DNA of 64,000 nt, taken from the NCBI GenBank assembly GCA_038373885.1, contig JAWZYV010006179.1:62001-126000 (forward strand), written 5' to 3'. Both the position numbers and the translations under genes were made by a program. This document shows, one piece after another, positions 1 through 13,938 of the stretch. This DNA is from Cheiracanthium punctorium. Its lineage: Eukaryota; Arthropoda; Arachnida; Araneae; Cheiracanthiidae. The notes below the pieces were generated by a model. That model was not told the origin of the DNA. It ran no database searches and saw nothing but the letters and a program-made list of their open reading frames with translations. The number at the start of each line of letters is the position of its first letter. Positions within the stretch are counted from its first letter, which is position 1.

Positions 1-221
1 TCGCCTCAAAAACATTATTTAACAATGAAAGGATGAAACTCCACCTTCTTTATGAAATAATGAAATCTAACGTTTGACAGCGACATTATAACAGGTTGAA
101 AGAGAAGAGAGGACGAAAGAAAAAAAATATGATCTCTTGATTGCAGACATGTTTTTCGTGATTTAGGAGAAGCAATGGGAGACTGCAGACAACAAAGCTG
201 CTGCTGGGGAAGCTCTGTCAA

Positions 222-740
222 GCGGCCATTCATGTCAAGTTATGGTTTGCGTGATTTAGATTTGGCGAATAAAAAAGAACTGATGATCCCGTAGCAGGGA
301 TTATCTGTCGTTTGAATAAGTTTGATGAGCTGCTTAGCAAAATAGGAATGAATGAAGTACGAAACAAGTAATTGATGGTGATTTAGTCTGCGAGCTGTGA
401 TGTTTGTTTTTCTTGTTTAGACATGGTGGGTGCAAAATATGATTTAGATTTGAACAGTTGATAAATTGTTCATAATTAGCAAATAGCCATTCATACCAAG
501 TTATGATTTGCGTGATTCAGAATTGGTGATTATAAAAGACCAGATGATGCCGTAGTAGAGATTAGCTGTAGCTTGAATATATGCTTTTTGAGCTGTATAG
601 CAAAAGTGAATTGAATGAAATACTAAGCAAGTAATTGATGCCGATATCTGCGAGCTGAGATATTTATTTTTGTTGTTGAGACATATTGGGTGCAAAATAG
701 GATTTAGATTTTAACTATTGATAAAATGTTTATTATGAGT
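222..740 (+). repeat. Two tandem copies of a 261-bp unit
   Basis: CCATTCAT(G/A)(T/C)CAAGTTATG begins each copy (226 and 487). Order is preserved through GATGATCCCGTAG, GCAAGTAATTGATG and GGGTGCAAAATA to the end near 740. The copies differ by many substitutions and small gaps, so the duplication is old. Confidence 0.8.
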
Positions 741-2045
741 ATATACGTAAACATAATTTGTTAAATATTTTTTTGTAACTATGTATCCTTTAACACAACA
801 TTTAAGGAACGCAAGTAGTTTTAAAAATTGGTGTATTAAGTTTCCTTTTACTATATCGAATTTCAGTGTTTTATTCTCTTTATTTTTAGATAACATATTC
901 ATTTATAATAAAGTGCTTGGGTAACTATTGTTTGTCTTATACATCTTCTCTTATTTGCGAATGAAATAGATTTTGAAAGCTTTAAGACATTCCTGTATGA
1001 CGAACCAATTAAAAGTCAAAATGTTACATGTAAAATTGCATTGATAAAATTTAGATTATATAATTGCAAATTTCATGTAGACTGGGTTTGGGGGAATTTA
1101 TTTTAAATTTAAATAATTAAAAACATATTTTTATTTTTAAATCCAAGAATTTTATCTTGCTTAAATAACAATACATCTTACCACCGTAAAATATAATTTA
1201 TTTTAAGAAAATGTTCATCTTAAATTTTCAGTATTTAATTGTAATTAAAATGTGTTCAAAGATTAATCGCACCCGTAAATAAAAAGTTGAAAACAAATAA
1301 ATTTTGCATTTAGAAATATTTAAAAACTAGACAACTAGGGACAACATATAATTGTACATTCTTACAAATTTCTGAAATATTTCAAATTAAATATAATTAA
1401 TAAGATACCTTTAATATTAATGAATAACATAAGATTTATTAAGGAGCTTAAAATGATGCATTGTGATTAATAATGACATACGAATAATAATTAAAATTTA
1501 CGAAAGAAAATCTTATTTATTTAAGAAATATCCAATGATGAGTACAATGTTCATATGTTAATAATGTCTGGTGCCTTTCGACATCAAATACATAAGGAAA
1601 ATGCTTCTTTTATAAACTCATTTCACACCAAATTTTTATCAAAAATTTCTTGACACATTCTAAAATTTATTTATTTTTGTACAAGTTTCATAAACATGCC
1701 GTCCTCTATTAAAATTATGTAGAAAATAATTCAGATAGGGAATTCTATTAAACCAGTTAAAAATGTTTCAATTAAACTAATTATTGAGCTTATTTTAGAA
1801 ATATCCAACATTGTTATTAAAAATGATATTAATAGAATCTCAGTTGATTGAATTACACATTTAATAACACTTTTATTTTCACTGAATTAGTAAATATTCC
1901 ATACTACTTCGAAAGCAATCGTTTTAATGACTTGAAACAATTTATAGGATGTGAAAAGTTTAGTTTCTTTCATGTAATTAAGCCTGTAAAACTACTATGA
2001 GTGGACCTATTATGTACATACTTTTTTATCACGGTAAAATGCTTT
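741..2045. other. AT-rich intergenic, nothing recognised
   Basis: Only short chance open frames; no TIR, SINE or tandem repeat seen. Confidence 0.6.
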
Positions 2046-2047
2046 TA

Positions 2048-2610
2048 TTAGGTTGTAACGAAAGTTTCCTGCCACTACAAATACCGTCTGCAAACAGTTC
2101 ACGTTGGTGTGTTTGCTCATATTTTGTCAAACAATATTTGTCATTTGAAAGAAAGGTACTTGCTTTAGAACACTGTGTTGTTAAAAAATAGCGTTATCAT
2201 TAAGTACAAGGTGTATGAAATGGAACTATCACGTTACTGGATTAGAACCATCATTTACTTCCAGTTCTGTTGCAAAAAATCAGCTACAGAATGTCAAAGA
2301 ATTATGTGTGTAATTTAGATTCTACTGTTGTACCATATGGCACTGTGAAGGTTTGGTACTGAAAGTTAAAAAACGGGGTCTATGATATTCAAGTAGCAGA
2401 GCTCTCTAGCCGGCCTACTAATGTTGATGAGGGACACCTGCGAGAACTTCTGAAGAAGATCAGTATTTAATCACTAGAGAGCTAGCTAAAGAGCTAGATA
2501 TTAATGCCATGCCCATTAGCCATGCTATGCATCACATAAACTTCATGTACAAGTTCAATCGCTGGGTGCCGCATGAGCTGAATTGGCGGAGAACTTTCGT
2601 TACAACCTGA
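2048..2610 (+). mobile_element. Internally deleted mariner element
   Basis: Inverted termini share a perfect 17-bp core (AGGTTGTAACGAAAGTT at 2050; its complement ends near 2608) and TA flanks each end (2046-2047 and 2611-2612). The 563-bp unit keeps only the transposase N-terminus and then jumps to the right TIR. Confidence 0.82.
2220..2588 (+). pseudogene. Mariner transposase N-terminal pseudogene
   Basis: With frameshifts and stops it reads CCKKSATECQRIMC, then VPYGTVKVWY and KLKNGVYDIQ, then SRPTNVDEGHLRELLKK and ISHAMHHI ending FNRWVPHELN. This is the order of the paired helix-turn-helix domain of mariner transposases up to the linker before the catalytic core. Two in-frame stops and at least two shifts make it non-functional; no DDD residues remain. 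Confidence 0.75.
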
Positions 2611-5600
2611 TAATATTCTCCAAAGACTTACTTACGAGATATTACTTCTAGCATTCCCATTACTAATTAATGCTTCAAATTACTTCTCCGCCCATACACC
2701 AGCATTTATACTCATTTAGACTTTCGCGAACTCCATTGTTAAAGCACACACCTGACTTTTAAAAAAGTTTACTCCAATCCCTTCAATAGAGTGAACTTCT
2801 TTTCTAATTCTTACAGAGACGACAGACTTAGCTGCAAGAAAACTTCTATTCTTTTAGAAGTTTTGTACACGGCTTTCACGAAAGGGGATGCCTCATTGAG
2901 TTTTTAATTACACGTGCCAAAAAGGACCTTTTGTTGCGCAATTTCTTTTTTCTTAAATCCACTTTCGAAAAAAAAATAGATATATATATAATTAACTGAT
3001 GAAAAAACGAAACGTTGGGTATGTCAGGGATGTGCAAGACAATCTTGTTAACGCGTTAAAGTACTCTTTCGATAGAGTTTAGATAATCCTTAAAGTAATT
3101 TAAAATTTATCCTAGCGTGAAGTAAGACACTCGAATGTGGCAAAAAAATTGAGGAAGTGGGGGAGAGGGTGTGTCCTCCGATTCAATTCGTTTATGCCTG
3201 AACGAATATCACTCTTATAATTAGCAAAATGCATCTTCAAACAACTTGAGGAAAAACTTTAATCAGAGTAAGGTAAGATATATGTGTGGTCGATTAATAA
3301 CATGGAGGGAGACTGCAGCCTTATTTTTGAAAATGCATGATAAAAATATAATTTTAAATAAAGTACTTTTTAATCTAAATGAATGCGCATGCACATATTA
3401 AGAATGTTTCCTCAGTGGTTTATAATTGGAATTTAGATGAGTCAGACTTTTAAATGTAAACAGAAAATCGGTGGAATTTTTTTTATATTTTTTATATTTT
3501 ATTATTATAAAGAATAAAATTGCAATTAGTGAATTACTTTTTTTAACCTCAAAGTTTCAATGACGCCGCCACACTGAAATAACTGCAATTATCCAAGACT
3601 TTTTTAAATTTTCACCAAGCTTCTATTACAGTTGTATAACATTTCAACTGGAAAAGAAATGGTTGTAAAAAAATTGGCAAAGATTTTACATAAAAGCAAT
3701 ACTTCACTAAGCAATAATTGCTTAACATAATTTCATTTTTTATAAAAAGGAAATTATATGCTTGAGGATTTTGTACCAATTGCAAAATTTGTTGAGTTAA
3801 CAGTCTTGCATTTACATATAAAAAATGAGTAATTGCATGGAATTCTTAATTGTGCAGAATATATCAAGAAAGAAGATTAATCCGTTCATAATAGAATATG
3901 CCTTTTTTGTAATATTCTACTGGAATATTCTAATCAATTTCTTCATATATTTTACTAAAACACTATGCAAGTTAGAAGCGATACATTTAAAACATGCATC
4001 GTTACAAATTTATACGCTTATTCCGAAATTTTTTTTCAAGGTTTACTCTTTATTTAAAATATTTTAAATGTCTCTCTGCTCTACTGTCATACTTTTGTAA
4101 GTTTTGAAAAATTTGGTTGAACATTCTATAAATTGTACAATAGACACATTTAAAAAAAGTTATACTGGGGAAATTCAGATTATTTCCACTTTTTTTGTAA
4201 TCGTTCAAATTAATTCCGGTTAATTCAAATGAGTTGTTTTTGATTATTCAGTTTGCAGTTGGATTAAATCCATTTGAATGAGTGAATAATTGAATGAGTT
4301 ATTCTCTTCCAAATGAGTGAATGATTGCAAAGAAACGTTTTACAATTTTTTAAACATGAAGTTACAAAAATAGCGTCAATAATGCATATTTCCCCGATTG
4401 CACTTGATAAAAATTGTTAATTCCGATTTTTTTTCTTTCATTACATTTATGAAATTGTCTGAGGAAAGCCCATTGTTTATTAAACTTGGTTAAGAAATTA
4501 GATGCATACTTCAAGACTTCTTCCAAAGTGATTATTAACAGGTAAATGAAGACAGCGTTTCCGTCTCCGCATTGCTACGTGATTCTGAACCGTCTTGGTG
4601 TATCCTACCTCTCCTAAATGTTTGTAAAACTAACTTCGGATCACCCTATATATATATAGTGTGTTTACATATACCTATAATATGTTATGAGTACAAAGAA
4701 ATTATAAAAGTGCTGGATTAAGCGAGCCAATGTACCATTTCTAGCATGAATGGAAAATAAAAAGGTTGCCATTTAGCTTTTAAAACGACAAATCTGATTT
4801 AACATATGCGTTAAAGTGGAATGAAGAAGATCAAGTTTATATTCTTGAGTAGCAAAGGCGAGGAAAAGTTGCCATTGGTACAAATTTAAATAATGCTAAT
4901 CATAATTATTCAAACGTGATATCATTCTATCTTCCAAAGCGTCTGAAAATTCGAAAATATGAAAAATTTGCTGTTTTGATCAATTTTTAGCCCTTTATTC
5001 CCGCATTTTATTTAATGCTGTACTGTAAGAATTTTGGAGACAATCTAAGGCAAACTGTTTCCATTTTGACTGAGCATAACTCGCGCTTTGTCGATCCCGA
5101 GCATTCAATAATATCCGTGATTTTATTTATTTATTTATTTTGATAGAAAACTCATACAAAATATAGGGCTAAATAAAAACCAGAAGTCTGTTTTAAAGGT
5201 AAAAATATTAGATACGTTGTTACACGAACTTTAACTTAAAAGGGTTACATTATACGGAGAAAATTGATTTAAGTACAATTAAATTGTCTTTTTTAACCCT
5301 TCTTCTGGAAATTATAACGAAAACATATATTGGTTGGTAAAATTAGGATATAACAAATTTGAACAAAACATGATCTTCTGTATTACGTATGCCGACGAAC
5401 AACACTTTAAATTTATGATAACAAAACATCCTAAATTTTGCGGGCAATCCTAAACTTTACTGTTTTTCCCATAAGAGTTATTATACCTTTTCTTTTCTTT
5501 TTAACACAACATTTTTCAACAATTTTTTGTACTTGTTCTAAATTATAGCAATTCTTAAAAAGCAAACATATTTTCTTCATTTTATTTCTTTCTACAAGAA

Positions 5601-5986
5601 AATTATTATTAAACAGCATATTTTGAGAGTTGATACGTATAACAGTTTTGCATGTTACATTTGTGGAACATATTTTTACATATAAAAAATTGCAGAAATT
5701 ATTACTGCAACAAAATTTTAAAAAAAATGATAAACTTCAAGATGCAGTATACTTTTCTTGTAATTATCCGAGAAGAAAGTTCACCTTATGAAAAGTTAGA
5801 ATTTTTCGTTTCAGAATTTGGAACCTGCATTAATTTGTCTACAGTTCTACACCCAAAAATTTAGTAATCTCTAATAAATTCTATTAAGATGCGCAGATAT
5901 TAGTCAACAGATGTTTACCTCAGAACAACATTAAAATATGGTATGAGTGGAAGAAAATACACCTTTGTAATTGTCTTTGTAATTGT

Positions 5987-6019
5987 CCTCTTATTGCATC
6001 TATACTATGCAATAAGAGG
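5987..6019. repeat. Perfect 12-bp stem hairpin, 9-nt loop
   Basis: CCTCTTATTGCA (5987-5998) and its exact complement TGCAATAAGAGG (6008-6019). There is no following T-run, so it is not an obvious terminator; role unknown. Confidence 0.8.
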
Positions 6020-6259
6020 CAACGCTATTTCTGGTACTCATCCATCCCTATTTTCTTCAAAATATAATGTTTAAAACAGTAAGATTTGTGAGGCAAATTC
6101 TAAACATTTTTATTAAACTTATTTATAATCCTAACTTCATTTATACACAACCTTTAGAACACATTTTACTAATAAAATCTATAGGCGGATTAAAAAGAAT
6201 AAAAGTTGTTACGCTTAAAAATTTACGAAAATTTTCAAGTTATTGTTTTAGCAATTTGA

Positions 6260-6260
<1 letters not shown>

Positions 6261-6293
<33 letters not shown>

Positions 6294-6305
6294 ATATATA
6301 TATAT
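6261..6305 (+). repeat. (TATC)n then (TA)n microsatellite
   Basis: About seven TCTA/TATC units followed by a TA run. Confidence 0.95.
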
Positions 6306-8027
6306 TTGCTTTTTCTCTCTAACCTAATGCGATTAGACAAAGCTTATAGCATTACTGTTACCTTTGGTAACCAAAACTTATTTCACGAAATATGATTTTT
6401 TATAAACTAACAGATCAACTAAAATGAAAAGGGATTATCTTAAAAGAGTATGAGCTATAATTATCTGACCTCTTTAATTTCTTTTTCGAACTCTCTCACT
6501 CATTAGCATTGTAAGCGATCCTATTCTTGAAAAACACATGAATGTTTTTGGACTTTACCGTGATAGAAAAAGAGTTCTGTCTGTTCAGTCTTCATGAAAT
6601 ATACCTGAATACGATGGTTAGTAGTACCGCCCTCGGCTGTGCCTCTCATTAGGTAAAGTAATAAAATTAAGTTTCAAAAGTTGGAAATAAATTACTTGTA
6701 TTTTTTTTTATTTCTCTTCCCTTAAAATTTTACTTAAAAAACTACATCAATGAATAAATATAGGCTAATTACCTTTTCTTTCAAACTGTTTCTAATGGAT
6801 CTTTCGTTCTTGTTTTGAAAGAAAGAATCAAGCTTTTTCAATAATTGTTCTTTGTTCAAATTAAGTATGAGATAAATTTTTTTACAGCATCATCACGATT
6901 ATTTATGTGGTATTTTTTTTAATCAGAATTATCGTACACTGATGAAAACTTTAAACCATTCTCTCTTACTCAATGTTTATTCTATTACTGTATTTATTTA
7001 ATAAATGACTGCAAGAATGTGTGCGAACTGTAACATGAATTTTGTTTGCAAACGTAAAGAGGTATAATGACTCATTGTTTCATTCTCTCACCTTACTTCC
7101 TCAATTATGCAAGTCTGATAACATACATTGGTCTTTCTTTCAAGCATTTGCAACGTTTCTCAAAGGGTAGTTTACAGATGCTGGTACTATTTAACATAAA
7201 TTAACTTTTTTGTTTATCTTCATAGTTAATGGTGAACTTATTTGAAGAAATAGCTAGTGTATGTATCACTTTTAAAATTTAAGTTAAAATGAGGAAAATG
7301 TGAATTTGGCACAATATAATGGTAACAGTACTTTTACTGTTATCTCTACTTATTATAAAAGAAGGTGCATGTGTGTCTGTCGGCAGCGGTACGGACAAAC
7401 GGTTACACCTAGAAACACCAAATTTGGTACTCGGGAAGATGTAAATACGTAGTTGTGCACCTCGAAGCGATTTTTTCGAAATTCAACCTAGAATTTTTTT
7501 TACTTTATGTTTTATGCAATTTTTGGCATTTTTTGTCACCTAATTCGTAATAACGGCGGAAATTACGCTCGCAGCAAAACGGCATTTGTATCATCGGATA
7601 GAGGAGAAATTTTCTTTTAAAAACAGTTTGTTCTGAATACGTAACATGATTTACCGATTTTTAGGAATTTTTTTACTAAGTATCTGCTTCGGCGAATTTT
7701 TTCGTAAAATAATTTTAAAACTGTCGCATCTTGAATTCTATCCGTCATAACTTTTTGATATTTTGACAAATCGTGAAACATTCTTTTCTCTCTCTTTTAA
7801 AACAAAAACGAAAAAATTATGTAAATTAGATGATTTTTTACGAATTTTAATGCAGCCCAATGTTTAGAATTTAATAGCATCAACGCGATCTTACGCCATT
7901 CATTACATTGCGATCACGGCACGAGAATTAATGTTGGGTTGTTGCCACAGAAAGGATTAGAAAAAAGGGTTTTTTCCAACCAATTGAGTTTTTAAATGGG
8001 ATATCGAAATTTCAATTCAGAAGTGAG

Positions 8028-8407
8028 GATCAATGACGACAGTTGCTTTAAGATACGTAAAAATTACGCCACAAGTTTAGCTCATTTATTCCAGCTCTTT
8101 TTTCAACACAGGCAGACGATATTTTGATTAAATTTTAGTGTAGAAATAAACTAAGAAATTTACGATCACTATTATTAGAAGTGGTATTTTAATCCGTTGC
8201 TTATTTAAAAACTGAAATGTCTTAACGCAGCTGAAAATGTTCATATTAAAAGTTACAAAGTTCGTTTTAAAGCGCGATATATTAAATTTTTTCTATTTAC
8301 TTTTTTTATTTTTGGCATTTAATTATGGCACAATCGTTGCCTAATATATGCATGCATGTTGCGAGTATAGTTTTATTTTAACGTTCCTCCGTAGCGGTCC
8401 TACATAA
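8028..8407 (+). repeat. Long direct repeat, copy 1
   Basis: Runs from GATCAATGACGACAGTTG to GCGGTCCTACATAAA. It recurs at 9624-10020 with only scattered substitutions, so the duplication is relatively recent. Confidence 0.85.
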
Positions 8408-8408
8408 A

Positions 8409-9623
8409 GCGGGGCCATCGCTAAGTAACGGGCCTGCTTATGAGTTGCCATCCCTAAAAATGAGTTTATCATTGAGGCCTGTTTTCCCCAGTCACAATAT
8501 TCTATTTTATTATTCTAATTATTATAAATGTTATATTATTTTATTATTTTAAAACAAATTTTATACTTTTGTCGTACTAAAGAACTTTAGATGTAGGTAA
8601 TCGTTTTGTGAATCTTGCGCCATTTTCTTTCATGAAAATTTATCCTAAAATTCGAACATTTTGCTCTGAATGTAAAGGTAAGTGAACGCTTATAATGTAT
8701 TTACAAATTCTAAAAATATGTATGTAAATCATGTTTAGTGAATAATTACGCATGTGTTATTTATAAATATATTATTTTAATCAGAAATCGTATTACTTGA
8801 GTAGTTTTTATTCTTGTAAATAAGCATGACGTTGTGACACTATTTAGACAATTTAATTTTGCCAGTTGAAAATGTTATTTATCAGTTATATATGCCTTGA
8901 TTATGTGATTAAGACTTACATCTGGTACAGTGCAGAAATACAGTAAATTATAAATTATTGATTTTTGCCCGTTTATACAGAAACTTCAAATGTAGTTAAT
9001 ATTTTGTACAAGCGTTCATTATGCTTGCTCAATTCCTAAGTTCGATTGAGAAAGCGACAAAAGAATAATATATACTACATGAAATGTCTTTATTAAAGAA
9101 TAATTAATTCAGGGATCGCGCTATAGAGCGTATTTTATCAATTTTCTCCAATATACAGGATATCCCGAAAACACTGAAATGCGCTTTAATACATCATTTG
9201 TTAAAGATTAATCTTGAGTTGTTTAAAATAACGTAGGAAATACGACTACGTTCATGAAATATTCATTATAAAAATGTCTTTCTCATTTGTGTATTTAGTT
9301 ATTTTAAAGTATACTAAATATCCACTTGTGAAACTAAAATAAGCAATCGTGAATCATGAGAGTAAGCGCTACTTTGTTTTTCCTTCAAATTATATGCATC
9401 TATTCTCTTTATGTAAATATGTATCATAGCAAACAAATTAATCATGAGTTCGTACTTGAATTAGTAACATAATTAGTACTTAAAACTACATTAAATAACG
9501 TTTGAAAGCACTGGGAAGCTTAAGAAATGCCTGATGTATACGTGAAGACTCGAGCATCCGTAGGCCTCTTTGGATGGCTCATCAAAATACACGCGCAGGC
9601 CCGTTACTAATTGCGAAGGCCCC
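8409..9623. mobile_element. TIR-bounded segment between the direct repeats
   Basis: The left edge CGGGGCCATCGCTAAGTAAC plus GGGCCTGC and the right edge, read inverted, CGGGGCCTTCGCAATTAGTA plus ACGGGCCTGC form a TIR of about 30 bp. The 1.2-kb interior is AT-rich without an ORF. A TSD cannot be separated from the surrounding repeat. Confidence 0.6.
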
Positions 9624-10020
9624 GATCAATGACGACAGTTGCTTTAAGATACGTAAAAATTACGCCGCAATTTTAGCTCATTTATTCCAGCTCTTTTTGC
9701 AACACAGGCAGACGATATTTTGATTAAATTTTAGTGTAGAAATAAACTAAGAAATTCACGATCACTATTATTAGAAGTGGTATTTTAATCCGTTGCTTAT
9801 TTAAAAACTGAAATGTCTTAACGCAGCTGAAAATGTTCATTTTAAAAGTTACAAAGTTCGTTTTAAAGCGCGATATATTAAATTTTTTTCTATTTACTTT
9901 TTTTATTTTTGGCATTTAATTATGGCGCAATCGTTCCCTAATATATGCATGCATGTTGCGAGTATAGTTTTATTTTAACGTTGTTTATTTTAACGTTCCT
10001 CCATAGCGGTTCTACATAAA
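9624..10020 (+). repeat. Long direct repeat, copy 2
   Basis: Near-identical to 8028-8407, with an extra 15-16 bp (a second TTTATTTTAACGTT-like unit) near its right end. Together the two copies flank a TIR-bounded segment. Confidence 0.85.
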
Positions 10021-13000
10021 CCAAAGTTTTAATGATACCGTTGAAAACTAATATGCGAAATATCGAAATTAACTCTCGCAACCACAACCAGGGTATCCTT
10101 TGCGGCAGTTAAACAGTGACGTCATAAATTTAAAAAATGCGTGAAATTTGTAAACTCTGCAACACTAACGCCCTGCCACAATTAAAGCGGAGATAAGTAG
10201 ATCTTCGAGATTACACAGTTTGATTTTTTTCAGGAGACAGGACTATGGAGGATATATAAGATATCGCTATATTAGATACATGGATATATAAAATGGAACC
10301 CCTTGGATATTTTCTCCCCACGGTAAGATGAAATGGTTTGCGGCGCTAAGTACGCCAATCTTATAAAACTATGCATAAATTAAATATATATGGATAGTTT
10401 CTTTAATGGCAACCATTATGTGAAATGATTATTATTTATGCTAATGCGTAAATTGCAAAGAATCGCCATAGAATCAAATGATCCCATGGAGGCCAAATAA
10501 TCTAAGCTGTTTCTTTTAAGCCAGGCTTGAAGAGGGAGAAGCGAAGATAGATAGTATTAATGTACGTAATAGGTAGTATTATTAGATTTGTATGGATAAT
10601 ATAAATAAATCACAATATACCACGTTAATAAATATTTCATGACATTAAAAGTGTTTATCCTTTTTAAACGGTTGCCTTACAACCAACTAAATGAAAAGAA
10701 ATTCTAATTTGCGTTAATATATCCCGCAGTAATTTCAACAGAGGAGACTACTTGAACTTTTTTTAAAAATGAAATTTTGTTTTGTCACATGCAGATATGA
10801 TTTTAGTAAAATATTCGCTTCTTCGCGTATGAAGAGCGGCTGCGCAGCTATTTTAAAAACATCTCTTGAAAATAGCATAAATGAATTCAGAAGACCTCAA
10901 ACGTGTAAATACACCAAAATCTCGAAGTCGAATTTTTTCATGATTACTATACTTTCCTTACATGGTACATGTTCGGAAAGAAATAAACGGTTGTCCATTT
11001 CATGCAGTGTCTTAGGTATTTAATGCTGCAACTTGAACCTAAAAAACAGTATGATGTAGAAATAAGACATTTTGAAAGCCAGGAGTTCCCTACAAACCAT
11101 TAAGCTTTCCACTTTTTTGATAGTGAATGACACTGACGTAGTTTTTTTAGTCATTATACTGCAATGATGCCAAGTTAGTACTCATGACGCAAACTTTTTG
11201 TCAAGAGTCAAATAATTTTGCTCTTTTTTTTTTAAATTCCGCATCACGATTAAATTCGAATTACATATGCTAGGAAAATTTTCGTTTCCTACCGTGCGAA
11301 GAACGGGCACGCAGCTAGTTACCTATTTTTTGAAATAATAAGTATTTATAAAATATTATAGTAATGTTGTCATAAATTTCAAAATGAATAAAATTAAAGC
11401 ATAAAATGAACGTTTTTAATCAGTATATGTACTTATACAGCAAAATGTTAATTATTATAAATGTTTGACATGTTTAAATTATTAAATTAGTACAACTAAA
11501 GTTGGACAGAGAGGGCAATAAAAACAATATAGATGCCTCCCCCCCCCAATATTCTTTAACTAAGGTTGATAAAGTCTCTTATTATGAATTATTTTAAGTT
11601 TTTGAATTTTTATATTTTCTTGTTGAAAAATTTAAATTAGTTTATATTTGAAATGTTTATTTATGAAATAAAAATTTAAAGGAGTTTATTTAAATTTTTA
11701 TATTTTCCTGTAACATTTTCCAATAAAATATTTTCTCTTCTGCATGTCAAAAAAGACTCTGAAAACGGTCGTAGCAAGTTCTAGAGTCTTAAACTATTAT
11801 GTACTGCATTCCATCTTTTGATTAAAGTAATAATTTGATTAAGATTAAAGAATCGTAACAAGACTATTGACAAACTTTCTATTAATCTGATCATGAACAA
11901 TAGCATACGTTCTGTCTGATTGAGTTGATTTTTAAATAGCATCATGTCGATTTTCCGACTTAGTTTTCAAATGCTGCCAGTTGGAAACAAAATTGGTATT
12001 TCGAAGTCGCCCATTGTACCTGCAAATTGCAGCAAAAACTCGCATGGATTGTTCATCAAGTTCAAAGGCAAAAGCCGCACTTTCTGTTCGATAGCCTAAT
12101 ATAGAGTCTCTACGATGTTTATGTCGAAAACCGAAGCGATGTTTTCTTTCTTTTAATCCTGATAAAAGGTCAGATTGTTTACTCATATGATCAGCAAAAG
12201 AGAAAAAAAACAGAATTGTGTGACAGTCTGATAACGACTAAGCATGGTATGTGTTTGTCCTCTGAAAAGGAAAGAAAAATACATCTATGCGTAATCCTAA
12301 TAAACATACGATATCATTTTATCATTAAAAGTGAAAAATATTGTGTGAAATTCTGATTAAGAAAAAAAACTTAATGATATTTCTGTATTTAAGAGAAAAA
12401 AAGGAAAACTTTCGAATGAAGTTCTGATAAAGAATCAGCGTGATATGTCGTCGAAAATGGAACGAAAAAAACTGTTTCCTAAACACTGGTAATGAATCAC
12501 AAACACGTGTGCAACAAGAATATGAGAAAATAAACAAATTTTAAACTGTCAATTAATAATGAGTACAACACAATTAAAAATCATAATTCAGTTCAGTCAA
12601 GCACAAAATATGAGTTGAATGCATTATAAAGCAATTTTTCAATGAATCATAAAAAGTTTTCAGAGAATTCTTTCAATTAAATATCAGATTGACAGTTTTC
12701 AAAAATTGTAAGAAAATGATAGTTGAGTTAGTACACCTCTTCATTATATGCCTTTAAAAGACAGTAGATTTGTAGAAACCAGGCTCTTTCTTATTTTTTA
12801 ATTTTATGAAATCCTAGGACAATCTATTTATCCGTTCGCACATTACCTTGTTGACAATGGAAGAATCGAGGAAGTAATGCCTCTTTAAGTATGATATTCC
12901 TTACTTCTTTTCATAACATCGCTAAATATTGAAAAATTCACGTATTTATAGACTAATCTAAATATATGTGCTTGCGATAATGAGAAATCTCGTGAAATAT

Positions 13001-13882
13001 ATACTCGGAAAACACATAAATTGTGTATCAGTACAATAATTAGTGCTTATGGAAATAGGTAAGGCTATTAACAACATGCAATTGCTATCTAAGACCTCGT
13101 CCAACAGTTAAAAAAGAGACTATTAATACAACATAAAGTTATGTTAATTTAAAATTTGTGATCTTCCCATATTTGTTGTTAAATACGTATGAAAAACAGA
13201 AACGACTGATATATCCCGAGTCATAAGTTTATTTCAGGTGTATTAACCACACACTGGTAGCCTACCTTAATGCATCAACTGTGGCATTGTTGGCTAAAAT
13301 TGATTCAGGTTTCTTCCATTTCGTCATTTGAGTTAGACGAAATCCTTTGCTTTAATACTAATCTTAACAGTTGTTCAAAATGGTTAGCAGTAGCTAAATT
13401 TCGATACTCTGATCTCTGTTCAGAATTTCAGTCTTTAGAGGATTTTTATACTGAATAATGTATATGTTCTTTTACTGATATTTGGTGACAGCAATTTTTT
13501 GAATACAATGCGAAACGTTAGTTACTAGTGGATTCATAAATCGTAAAAGTAGGGATGAATGAAAGCTGGTAATTATATCACTTTAATATTGTAATACTGA
13601 CTGGATGGTTTTATGTAAAACACCCCTAAAATAAATCTCTGGAGGTTCAGGCAATCTCTGATTAAACTTGCTTATCATTGAAAATTTTCGCTGTTTTTCC
13701 GTTAAAAATAATCCAATTTGGCAAATTTACAGGAAATAAACAAATGGCAAGAAATTTTTTACATCATACATTCATTGATGGAAAGTTTGAGTCGATTTCA
13801 TGAATACTGGCGTTCGGAGTTCTGAAGTTTAAACAATTATGCCTTTTCAGCATGTTTTTCTTGCAGTAGGACAATAACAATG

Positions 13883-13885
<3 letters not shown>

Positions 13886-13937
<52 letters not shown>
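13886..13937 (+). repeat. (AT)n microsatellite
   Basis: Uninterrupted AT dinucleotide run of about 50 bp. Confidence 0.95.

Positions 13938-13938
<1 letters not shown>

Larger units (their letters stand above)
2613..7342. other. AT-rich intergenic, little content
   Basis: Holds the 5987-6019 hairpin, the TATC microsatellite and an ATTT run near 5,125. ATCACCCTATATATA near 4,639 resembles a TE terminus but has no partner. No gene seen. Confidence 0.6.
7343..11318 (+). mobile_element. Helitron-like non-autonomous block
   Basis: The left end reads A|TCTCTACTTATTATAAAAGA, a typical Helitron start. The right end reads a short stem (CCGTGC, loop, GGCACG) then CAGCTAG|T, matching the hairpin-plus-CTRR 3' end inserted between A and T. 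The interior holds the phrase AAATTTGGTACTCGG and other repeat-like sequence but no Rep/helicase ORF. A 1.2-kb TIR element and a long direct repeat are nested inside. The two ends might instead belong to different copies. Confidence 0.5.

Noticed and set aside
11932..12186. 84-codon minus-strand frame with varied composition
   Set aside because: Codon use looks less random than its neighbours, but no motif, splice partner or homologue is recognisable.
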